In this document: in pieces, positions 1 through 6,325 of the stretch
Numbering within the stretch: the stretch's first letter is position 1
Layout of the letters: each line of letters opens with the position of its first letter
Assembly: GCA_003500955.1 (NCBI GenBank)
Contig: DNQP01000216.1
Coordinates: 10,210 to 16,534, forward strand
Source: Curvibacter sp.
Lineage (GTDB): Bacteria > Pseudomonadota > Gammaproteobacteria > Burkholderiales > Burkholderiaceae_C
Direction: 5' to 3'
DNA: 6,325 nt
Made by a program: the position numbers and the translations under genes
The notes under the pieces: model-generated
What the model saw: only the letters and a program-made list of their open reading frames with translations
What the model was told of the DNA's origin: nothing
Databases searched by the model: none

Positions 1-1270
1 CCACGTTCATGGCGCGTGCGATGTCACCGCCGAAGACCGCGGCCGACAGGCCGTACTCGTTGTCGTTGGCGCAGGCCACGGCCTCTTCCACCCCGTTGAC
101 GCGCACGATGCACTTGACCGGGCCAAAGGTCTCCTCGTGGTAGATCTTCATGGCCGGGGTCACGTGGTCGAGGATGGTGGCGGGCATCAGCGTGCTGGTG
201 GCCTTCTCGCCGCAGACCAGCTTGGCGCCCTTGGCCAGGGCGTCGTCGATCAGGCGGTTGCAGTGCTCGACCGTGCTCATGCCGATGACCGAACCCAGCA
301 CCACGGGCTCGGGCTTGCGCGGGTCACCCAGCGGCAAGTTCTTGGCCTTGTCGGCGAACTTCTTGACGAAGGCGTCGGCGATCTTCTGGTCGACGATGAT
401 GCGCTCGGTGGACATGCAGATCTGGCCGCTGTTGGCGAAGGCGCCAAAGGCCGCGCCATTGACGGCGTCGTCGATGTCGGCGTCATCGAGGACGACCATG
501 GGCGCCTTGCCACCGAGCTCCAGCACCACGGGCTTGAGGTACTTGGCGCAGGTCATGGCGATGATCTTGCCCACCTTGGTCGAGCCCGTGAAGTTCACGC
601 GGCGCACGGCCGGGTGGGCCACCATGGCCTCCACCACGGCACCGGCGTCGGCCGGCGCATTGGTGACGTAGTTCACCACGCCGGGCGGAAAGCCCGCGTC
701 CTGCAGGGCCTCGATGATGAGCTGGTGGGTGCGCGGGCAGTTTTCCGAGCCCTTCAGAATCACGGTGTTGCCGCAGGCCAGGGGCGTGGCGATGGCACGC
801 GTGGCCAGGATGATGGGCGCGTTCCAGGGCGCGATGCCCAGCACCACGCCGGCGGGCTGGCGCACGCCCATGGCCAGCGAGCCCGGCACGTCGGAGGGAA
901 TCACTTCACCGGCGATCTGCGTGGTCAGCGCGGCGGCCTCGCGCAGCATGCCGGCGGCCAGCATGCAGTTGAAGCCGGCCCACATGGCGGTGCCGCCGGT
1001 CTCGGCGCCCACGGCCTCGATGAACTTGGGCACCTTGGCTTCCAGCGCGTCAGCGGCTTTCAGCAGCAGCATGCGGCGCTCGGTGGGACCGGTCTGGCTC
1101 CAGGTCTTGAAGGCTTCGGCCGCGGCCTCGACGGCCATCACCGCGTCGGCCGGCGAGGCGGCCGGGGCACGCGTGGCCACGGTGCCATCGAGCGGGTTGC
1201 GGCGCTCGAAGGTGGCGCCCTTCTCGGCGGTGACCTTGAGGCCATTGATGAGCATGGACATATCGGACAT
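1..1270 (-). CDS. Aldehyde dehydrogenase, vanillin/salicylaldehyde dehydrogenase-like (3' end cut by window edge)
   Basis: Oxidises an aldehyde to its carboxylic acid with NAD(P)+ in the cytoplasm. 423 codons are visible, starting MSDMSMLING; the family is about 480 residues, so roughly the last 60 lie beyond the left edge. The catalytic set is present: PWN with Asn150, cofactor-binding Lys173 in ILKGSE, the FTGSTKVG turn at 227-234, the general base Glu251 in LELGGK, the nucleophile Cys285 in GQICMS, and EETFGPV with Glu380. The stretches WAGFN (97-101), AAGMLREAA (105-113), QPAGVVLGIAPWNAP (138-152) and GQICMSTER (282-290) closely recall vanillin dehydrogenase (Vdh) and salicylaldehyde dehydrogenase (NahF) as I remember them. 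The ATG at 1270 has CAGGAG (1282-1277) six bases upstream. The gene follows livF by 27 bases, so it is probably co-transcribed with the transporter. The family call is firm; the aromatic substrate is inference. Confidence 0.93.
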   Translation of the reverse strand, partial: MSDMSMLINGLKVTAEKGATFERRNPLDGTVATRAPAASPADAVMAVEAAAEAFKTWSQTGPTERRMLLLKAADALEAKVPKFIEAVGAETGGTAMWAGFNCMLAAGMLREAAALTTQIAGEVIPSDVPGSLAMGVRQPAGVVLGIAPWNAPIILATRAIATPLACGNTVILKGSENCPRTHQLIIEALQDAGFPPGVVNYVTNAPADAGAVVEAMVAHPAVRRVNFTGSTKVGKIIAMTCAKYLKPVVLELGGKAPMVVLDDADIDDAVNGAAFGAFANSGQICMSTERIIVDQKIADAFVKKFADKAKNLPLGDPRKPEPVVLGSVIGMSTVEHCNRLIDDALAKGAKLVCGEKATSTLMPATILDHVTPAMKIYHEETFGPVKCIVRVNGVEEAVACANDNEYGLSAAVFGGDIARAMNV

Positions 1271-1276
1271 GGTTTT

Positions 1277-1282
1277 CTCCTG
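1277..1282 (-). promoter_or_regulatory. Ribosome binding site of the aldehyde dehydrogenase
   Basis: CAGGAG on the minus strand, six bases before the ATG at 1270. It lies wholly in the 27-base gap after the livF stop, so the dehydrogenase can be translated independently. It supports 1270 over the internal ATGs at codons 4 and 6. Confidence 0.7.
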
Positions 1283-1297
1283 GACAGGTTCAGTTCG

Positions 1298-2100
1298 TTA
1301 AACGGGGGTGGTCTTGCGGCGACGCTCGACGGCGTCGGCCGCGCTGGTCTTGTCGGCGGCGTCGGCGCCCAGATAGGCTTCGCGCACGACGTTGGAACGC
1401 TCGAGCAGGCGGGCCGGGCCGCTGGCCACCAGGGTGCCGCGCTCCAGCACATAGCCGCGGTCGGCCACGGCCAGCGCCTTCTTCACGTTCTGCTCCACCA
1501 TGAGCACGGTGGTGCCCTGGTCGGCGATGCGGCGGGCCATGCCCAGCAGCTCGTCGACCATGCGCGGGGCCAGACCCAGCGAGGGTTCGTCGAGCATGAG
1601 CAGGCGCGGGGCGCTCATCATGGCGCGCGCCACGGCCACCATCTGCTGCTCGCCCCCGCTCATGGTGCCGGCCAGCTGGTGGATGCGCTCGCGCAGCTTG
1701 GGGAAGTCGGCCAGCACCTGCTCCATGCGGCGCGCGCGTTCGGCCTTGCTCACCAGCCAGCCGCCGAGCTCCAGGTTCTCCAGCACGCTCATCTGCGGGA
1801 AGAGCTGGCGGCCCTCGGCCACCAGGGTCATGCCGCCGCGCACGATCTCGTGCGTCTTCTCGGGCAGGTCCTCGCCATCGAGCAGCACCAGACCCTGACG
1901 CGGGATCAGGCCCATGAGCGACTTGAGCAGCGTGGTCTTGCCGGCGCCATTGGGGCCGAGGATCACGGTCAGGCCGGGCTTGACCTCGAAGCGCAGGTCG
2001 CGCAGCACGAGGAAGGCGCCGTAACCGGCACTGAGACCCCGCACCTGCAGGTGCGCACGTTTCTGGTCCCCCAGCACAAAGGGGGTGTCGCGGTACCACA

Positions 2101-2104
<4 letters not shown>
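1298..2104 (-). CDS. livF: LivF-type ATP-binding subunit of HAAT/LIV-family ABC importer
   Basis: One of two cytoplasmic ATPases that power the importer. The 268 residues hold Walker A GPNGAGKTT (50-58), the LivF-style Q-loop region VAEGRQLFP (95-103, Glu97 where most ABC proteins have Gln), the signature MSGGEQQ (148-154), Walker B LLMLDEP (168-174) with Glu173, the D-loop SLGLAP (175-180), and MVEQN (202-206), where Gln205 sits in the switch position usual for LivF. YLG (244-246) marks the normal family end; about 22 further residues, rich in Ala, Lys and Arg, follow. The N-terminus carries about 15 residues before the usual LQVRGL start of the domain. The ATG at 2104 overlaps the livG stop as ATGA and has AGGAGGT six bases upstream; a second ATG follows at 2101. 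The protein is intact and ordinary. The substrate of the transporter cannot be read from this subunit. Confidence 0.95.
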
Positions 2105-2884
<780 letters not shown>

Positions 2885-2892
<8 letters not shown>

Positions 2893-3913
2893 AGTAGCTC
2901 TCCTTCTCGCGGCGCTTGGCGCGCTGCTTCTCACGTTCCTTCTCGCCGCTGAGCTCGCGCTTGAGGTCCTTGGCCCAGTCGCGGGTGTCGTACCACCAGC
3001 TCTTGAAGGTAGCCCAACGCAGCGAGGCCAGGCCGCCCGGCAGGTAGAGCACGCAGAGGATGAGCAGCAGGCCCAGGGACATCAGGTAGATCTGCGGGAA
3101 CTGCAGGCGCAGCGACTCGGCCAGCACGCTGAAGATGATGGCCGCGATCAGCGGGCCCCAGAGCGTGAGCACGCCACCGATCAGGGTGATCAGCACGGTC
3201 TGGAAACCGATGAAGGGATTGAAGACCGTGTGCGGATCGATGTAGGTCCAGCGCACCGCCATGGCCGCACCCACGGCGCCGGCAAAGGCGGCGGTGAGCG
3301 CGAAGCCCGCGATCTTGATCAGGCGCGTGTTCACGCCCAGGGTCTGGGCGCGCTGCTCGTCGGCGCCGATGCCCATGAGGGCCAGACCGAAGCGCGTACG
3401 CCGCACCCAGATCGAGACCGCCACCGAGAGCACGGCCAGGGCCAGCACCGTGAGGTAGATGGTGTCGCGCTCGGGCACCACGGTCAGCACCCGCCCCACG
3501 GTGCCGGTGACCGACTTCTCGAAATAAGTCACGGCATGCAGGATGAGCTCGGTCATGCCGAAAGTCAGCACGGCGAAGTAGGTGCCTCGCAGGTGCAGCA
3601 CGGCCGCGCCCATGACCACGGCAACGACCACGGCGATGCCGGCGCCGATCAGGATGGTCTCGACCCAGCCGAACTGGCCCAGCAGGATGGCCGTGGTGTA
3701 GGCCCCGATGCCGAAGAAGGCCGAGGTGGCCAGCGACAGGTAGCGCGTGCTGCCGCAGAACAGGCCCCAGCTCGAGGACAGGGCCACGTACATCAGGCAG
3801 GTCAGCGCCATGGAGGTGACGAACTCGCTGGTATAGAAGGGCAGGGCCAGGGCCCAGCCCGTGAAGGCCAGCAGCACGAGCACGTCGCGGATGAGGAATT
3901 GACGGGAGTTCAT
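2885..3913 (-). CDS. livM: LivM-type inner-membrane permease of HAAT/LIV-family ABC importer
   Basis: Pairs with LivH to form the membrane channel. The 342 residues are strongly hydrophobic, with segments near 8-28, 33-53, 62-80, 86-107, 111-130, 151-170, 200-221, 234-265 and 274-292. Family marks are SLATSAFFGIGAYTTA (60-75, the usual G-x-x-SLGH-A-FFGIGAY block in altered form), LRGTYFAVLTFGMTEL (108-123), the cytoplasmic loop RFGLALMGIGADEQRAQTLGVN (174-195) that docks on the ATPases, LIGGVLTLWGPLIAA (244-258) and YLPGGL (290-295). After this normal end comes a highly charged tail of about 40 residues (303-342) rich in Lys, Arg and Glu. The ATG at 3913 follows the livH stop by five bases and has no good Shine-Dalgarno, so it probably depends on ribosomes finishing livH. 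The stop overlaps the proposed livG start by eight bases. Confidence 0.94.
2900..2905 (-). promoter_or_regulatory. Shine-Dalgarno that decides the livG TTG start
   Basis: AAGGAG on the minus strand, seven bases before TTG at 2892 and inside the last codons of livM. The GTG at 2934 has AAGGA only two bases away, which is too close. This is the main reason for placing the livG start at 2892. Confidence 0.65.
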
Positions 3914-3918
3914 GGGGA

Positions 3919-4809
3919 TCAGGCCTTACGACTCTTGCGGGTGAACAGGCCTTCGGGGCGCAGCAGCAGCACGGCGATGAACACCGCGTAGGACAGCAGG
4001 GCCTTGAGCGAGGGATTGGTGAAGTGCATGCCCAGGGCTTCGATCACACCGAGGAAGAGGCCGCCGATCAGCGCGCCGCCCATGCTGCCGAAGCCGCCGA
4101 GCGTGATGACGATGAGCGCCGTCACGGTGTAGGGCTGGCCCATGTAAGGCGTGATGGTGTAGGCCATGGACAGCAGTGCGCCGGCAATGCCCGAGAGGCC
4201 CAGACCGATGCCGAACATCAGCGGGTGCAGGCGCTTGGTGTCGATGCCCATGAGCTGCGCGCCGATGGCCGACTGCATGAGCGCGCGCACGCCCTTGCCC
4301 AGCAGGGTCTGGCGCATCAGCACGATGAGCGCGCCGGCAAAGACGAGGGCCAGGAAGAAGACCAGCAGCTTGTTGGCGGCAAACTGCACCTCGCCGAACT
4401 TCACGGGCTCGGTCAGGTAGTCGTAGCCGCGCAGATCCCCGCCCCACATCCAGGACACGAAGTTCTGCACCAGGAACATCAGGCCGAAGGCGACCATGAG
4501 ACCGCGCGCCTCGAAGACATCGAGGTTGGGCGAGGTCGCGGTCAGGCGGCGGAAGCAGAGGAAGTGCACGATGACGCCGAGCAGCATCAGCACGAAGAAG
4601 GCGACGGGCACCATGAGCAGGGGCGAGAAGCCGAACTGCGTCTGGACCAGCCAGGTCAGGTAGGCCCCGACCATGAGGAACTCGCCATGGGCGATGTTGA
4701 GGATGCGCATCAGGCCGTACTGGAGGTTCAACCCCAGGGCGACCAGCGCATAGATGCCACCGGTGATCAGACCGGAAGCTATCAGTTCGAGCCAGGCAGT
4801 GAGTGACAT
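3919..4809 (-). CDS. livH: LivH-type inner-membrane permease of HAAT/LIV-family ABC importer
   Basis: First membrane subunit of the channel, 296 residues from ATG at 4809. Landmarks are the opening helix ASGLITGGIYALVALGLNL (11-29), the hallmark NIAHGEFLMVGAY (38-50), hydrophobic stretches near 64-84, 102-121, 147-165, 197-217, 228-262 and 268-284, the ATPase-docking loop LLGKGVRALMQSAIGAQLMGID (169-190), the glycine-rich GGFGSMGGALIGG (238-250), and the closing RPEGLF (284-289) before a basic tail. An in-frame ATG at 4872 would add 21 residues, but it lies just outside the terminator stem and has no Shine-Dalgarno, while 4809 matches the family length. The chosen start also lacks a clear Shine-Dalgarno; the leader before it is U-rich. 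The gene follows the binding-protein gene across a 150-base gap with a terminator, and leads the tightly packed livH-livM-livG-livF-dehydrogenase group. Confidence 0.93.
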   Translation of the reverse strand: MSLTAWLELIASGLITGGIYALVALGLNLQYGLMRILNIAHGEFLMVGAYLTWLVQTQFGFSPLLMVPVAFFVLMLLGVIVHFLCFRRLTATSPNLDVFEARGLMVAFGLMFLVQNFVSWMWGGDLRGYDYLTEPVKFGEVQFAANKLLVFFLALVFAGALIVLMRQTLLGKGVRALMQSAIGAQLMGIDTKRLHPLMFGIGLGLSGIAGALLSMAYTITPYMGQPYTVTALIVITLGGFGSMGGALIGGLFLGVIEALGMHFTNPSLKALLSYAVFIAVLLLRPEGLFTRKSRKA

Positions 4810-4832
4810 GAGAACAAAACAGATCAGGGGCG

Positions 4833-4868
4833 AAAAAAGATAAAGACCGGACCGGGAAGGTCCGGTCT
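4833..4868 (-). terminator. Intrinsic terminator/attenuator between binding-protein gene and livH
   Basis: On the minus strand a perfect 10-bp stem (4868-4859 with 4853-4844, AGACCGGACC against GGTCCGGTCT) encloses a five-base loop and is followed at once by TTATCTTTTTT (4843-4833). It starts 91 bases after the binding-protein stop and ends 24 bases before the livH ATG. The opposite strand lacks an equally good T-tract: only TCTCC follows the stem. It most likely ends most binding-protein transcripts and lets a fraction read through into livH. I see no clear promoter in the remaining short gap. Confidence 0.85.
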
Positions 4869-4888
4869 CCATCGGGGCCGCCGCGGAA

Positions 4889-4957
4889 CCGGCTAGGCCG
4901 GGCCGCTGGCGGCGTCCCCCTCTGGGGGAAGGCGGCCTCAGGGCCGCCTCAGGGGGA
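4889..4957. repeat. Cluster of GC-rich inverted repeats, possible dispersed intergenic element
   Basis: Four back-to-back hairpins fill this stretch just after the binding-protein stop: CCGGC/GCCGG (4889-4901), GCCGC/GCGGC (4902-4913), CCCCC/GGGGG (4916-4928) and AGGCGGCC/GGCCGCCT (4930-4949, loop TCAG). A longer alternative pairs TCCCCC with GGGGGA across 4915-4957. I recall similar CCCCCT..GGGGGAAGGCGGC blocks in Comamonadaceae intergenic DNA, so this may be a REP-like element. There is only one copy here, so repetition is not shown. On the RNA it could shield the binding-protein message from 3' exonucleases. Confidence 0.5.
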
Positions 4958-4959
4958 AC

Positions 4960-6159
4960 TTACTTCCAGACCGGCTTGCTCGGATTAAGCTTGGCGGTGG
5001 CCAGCTTGGGCGGCCACACGACTTCGAACTCGCCGTTCTGCCACTGGCCCACGGTACCCGGCGTGCCCACGTTCTCGCTGCCCGAGAACTTGATGTCGCC
5101 CAGGATGGTCTTGTGGGTCGTGTTGGCCACGTAGTCGCGGATGGCCTTGCGGTCCAGGCCCTGCGCCTTGACGGCATTGGTCAGGATCTCCAGGCCGGCC
5201 CAGGCCGCGCCGCTTGCCCAGCGATCGGGCTCCTTGCCGCCGAACTTCTTGGTGTGCGCGTCGAAATAGGCCTTGGCCGCGGGGCTGGACTTGGCGTTCC
5301 AGGAGCCCATGCCCAGCACGCCTTCGGCACCCGCGGGCGTCATGACGTTGCGGTAGAGCTGGAAGGCCGTGCCGACGGACGCGTAGAAGAACTTGGGGTT
5401 GAAGCCGATCTCCTTGGCCTGACGGCTGGCCAGGATGGTGTCCGGCGGGTAGGTGAAGCCGATGAAGGCGTCGGGGTTCTTGTCCTTGATGGAGCGCAGC
5501 ACCGGCGACAGGTCCTTGACGCCGCCCGGGTAGCTCTTGTCTTCCACCATCTGGATGCCCGTGCCCGACAGCGCCACCTTGAGGGCCGCGTAGTTCTCCA
5601 GGCCAAACAGGTCGTCCACATAGATCACGGCCACGGTCTTGCAGCCATTGGCCTTGAGCATGTCGACCAGGGCTTCGCACATGGGCTTGGGCTGCTGCAG
5701 CAGCAGGAAGAAATAGGGTAGCTTCATCTCGGCCAGCCGGCGCGACAGGGCGGTGGGCGCGAGGAAGGGATAGCCGAAGCGGTTGGCCAACGGGGCCACG
5801 GCGAAGTTGGCGTTCGAGCCCCAGGGCGGCAGCACCAGGTCCACCTTGTCCGAACCCATGAGCTTCTCGTAGGAGCGCACGCAGGTCTCGATGTCGCTGC
5901 GGTCGTCGGAGCTGATCAGCTCGATCGGGCGCTTGACGCCCTTGACGTCCAGGCCGCCAGCGGCATTCTGCTGCTCGGCCCAGAGCAGATAGTTGGGCTC
6001 CTGGCTCACCTGGGCACCGCCGGTCCAGGGACCGGTGCGGGCGATGGCATAGCCGATGCGCACCGGGGCCTGGTTGGCCAGCAGGTGCGGGGCAAAGGTG
6101 GCGGCGCCGACCGCGGCGGCCGTGCCTTTGAGCAGGGTACGTTTCGTCTGTTGAACCAT
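4960..6159 (-). CDS. Periplasmic substrate-binding protein of HAAT/LIV-family ABC importer
   Basis: Captures the ligand in the periplasm and delivers it to LivH/LivM. The 399 residues begin with an export signal: MVQQTKRTLLKG, then a mild Ala/Gly-rich core and a likely cut near HLLANQA (residues 25-31). TKRTLLK looks like a KR variant of the Tat twin-arginine motif (S/T-R-R-x-F-L-K), so Tat export is possible and Sec cannot be excluded. The mature part starts VRIGYAIARTGPWTGG (33-48) and has the two-lobe type I fold of the LivK/Peripla_BP_6 family, with SSDDRSD (83-89), LPPWGSNANFAVAPLANRFGYPFLAPTALS (110-139), VAVIYVDDLFG (177-187) and a Trp-rich C-terminus (GQWQNGEFEVVWPP, 371-384). The ligand pocket differs from E. 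coli LivJ/LivK as I recall them, so the branched-chain amino acid role is not safe. GGAGA lies four bases before ATG 6159. As first gene, before a terminator, it is probably the most highly expressed. Confidence 0.93.
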   Translation of the reverse strand: MVQQTKRTLLKGTAAAVGAATFAPHLLANQAPVRIGYAIARTGPWTGGAQVSQEPNYLLWAEQQNAAGGLDVKGVKRPIELISSDDRSDIETCVRSYEKLMGSDKVDLVLPPWGSNANFAVAPLANRFGYPFLAPTALSRRLAEMKLPYFFLLLQQPKPMCEALVDMLKANGCKTVAVIYVDDLFGLENYAALKVALSGTGIQMVEDKSYPGGVKDLSPVLRSIKDKNPDAFIGFTYPPDTILASRQAKEIGFNPKFFYASVGTAFQLYRNVMTPAGAEGVLGMGSWNAKSSPAAKAYFDAHTKKFGGKEPDRWASGAAWAGLEILTNAVKAQGLDRKAIRDYVANTTHKTILGDIKFSGSENVGTPGTVGQWQNGEFEVVWPPKLATAKLNPSKPVWK

Positions 6160-6163
6160 GTTG

Positions 6164-6168
6164 TCTCC
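6164..6168 (-). promoter_or_regulatory. Ribosome binding site of the substrate-binding protein gene
   Basis: GGAGA on the minus strand, four bases before the ATG at 6159; the GGAG core is five bases away. It supports this start, which also places the signal peptide at the extreme N-terminus. Confidence 0.65.
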
Positions 6169-6203
6169 AAGGGATGTTGCTTAGGGATCAGCCCAGCCAT
6201 ACT

Positions 6204-6228
6204 AAAAAACCGCGGCGACGGCGGCTTT
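6204..6228 (-). other. Leader hairpin followed by a T-run upstream of the binding-protein gene
   Basis: On the minus strand AAAGCCGC (6228-6221) can pair with GCGGTTTT (6213-6206) through one G-U pair, around a seven-base loop, and six T's run 6209-6204. It resembles a weak intrinsic terminator 45 bases before the start codon. It could attenuate the operon, end an upstream transcript, or simply be the AT-rich patch of a promoter. No convincing -35 box sits at the right distance from TAGTAT (6203-6198). Confidence 0.35.
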
Positions 6229-6268
6229 GCTGAACGTGCACAAAGTAGTTGACCGATCACGCATGGAC

Positions 6269-6287
6269 ACCAGGGTTAACCCTTGGT
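6269..6287. promoter_or_regulatory. Palindrome, candidate operator of the transport operon
   Basis: AGGGTTAACCCT (6272-6283) is a perfect 12-bp palindrome, and ACC on one side answers GGT on the other with one extra base (ACC-AGGGTTAACCCT-T-GGT). It sits about 110 bases upstream of the binding-protein start in otherwise non-coding DNA. That is a plausible place for a dimeric regulator to bind. The regulator family cannot be named from the site alone. Confidence 0.4.
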
Positions 6288-6325
6288 CGCGGGTTTGCCC
6301 CAGCCAGGGGCTCCCTGTATCGCTC

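Larger units (their letters stand above)
6160..6325 (-). other. Upstream intergenic region of the operon (runs off the right edge)
   Basis: No credible gene is seen on either strand here. The region holds the ribosome binding site, the leader hairpin, the AGGGTTAACCCT palindrome and a small GC hairpin (GCCCC/GGGGC, 6297-6311). The operon promoter should lie here or just beyond the edge, but I cannot assign -35 and -10 boxes with confidence, and I saw no sigma-54 box with the correct GG-N10-GC spacing. Confidence 0.5.

Noticed and set aside
1290..2099. Second long minus-strand frame within livF
   Set aside because: An Arg/Pro/Gly-rich off-frame reading of livF; the livF frame has all the ABC motifs in order.
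3230..4806. Long plus-strand open frames (3230-3991 and 4024-4806) opposite livM and livH
   Set aside because: Low-complexity His/Gly/Gln/Glu-rich products, as expected from reading hydrophobic permease codons backwards; the opposite strand has clear permease motifs.
5113..5721. Plus-strand open frame opposite the binding-protein gene
   Set aside because: No domain and no ribosome binding site identified; it is a mirror of a clear minus-strand coding sequence.
6198..6203. TAGTAT as the -10 box of the operon promoter
   Set aside because: Only four of six consensus bases match, and no -35-like hexamer lies 16-18 bases upstream.
6006..6260. Minus-strand 84-codon frame crossing the binding-protein start
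   Set aside because: Out of frame with the signal peptide, with composition typical of a frame-shifted read (Pro/Arg/Ala-rich); it has no homology that I recognise.
6297..6311. Small GCCCC/GGGGC hairpin near the right edge as a terminator
   Set aside because: Only five base pairs and no T-run on either strand.

Overview
The window is high-GC DNA (roughly two thirds G+C by eye). The gene order, codon use, signal-peptide style and GC-rich intergenic hairpins fit a betaproteobacterium, most likely Burkholderiales and perhaps Comamonadaceae; this placement is an inference from style, not from a marker gene. All convincing genes lie on the minus strand and read from right to left as one locus. 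No RNA gene, insertion sequence, CRISPR array or phage gene was seen.

Layout in transcription order: an upstream region of 166 bases (6160-6325) with a 12-bp perfect palindrome and a leader hairpin; a periplasmic substrate-binding protein (6159-4960); a 150-base gap with a cluster of GC-rich hairpins and then a well-formed intrinsic terminator (4868-4833); a LivH-type permease (4809-3919); a LivM-type permease (3913-2885); a LivG-type ATPase (2892-2101, TTG start proposed); a LivF-type ATPase (2104-1298); and, 27 bases later, an NAD(P)-dependent aldehyde dehydrogenase (1270 to beyond the left edge) that resembles vanillin and salicylaldehyde dehydrogenases.

The five transport genes make a complete HAAT/LIV-type ABC importer: a binding protein captures the ligand in the periplasm, LivH and LivM form the membrane channel, and LivG and LivF hydrolyse ATP. 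The genes from livH to the dehydrogenase are spaced by 5 bases, an 8-base overlap, a 4-base ATGA overlap and 27 bases, so they look like one translationally coupled unit. The terminator after the binding-protein gene would let the cell make much more binding protein than membrane complex. An aromatic-type aldehyde dehydrogenase at the end of the unit suggests that the importer takes up an aromatic compound or its precursor (for example a hydroxycinnamate such as ferulate, or an aromatic carboxylate) rather than leucine, isoleucine or valine. That is inference and depends on genes outside the window.

I see no sign of an undescribed defence or mobile system. The points of real interest are the terminator and hairpin cluster inside the operon, the atypical ABC signature in LivG, the TTG start overlapping livM, and the palindrome upstream of the first gene.
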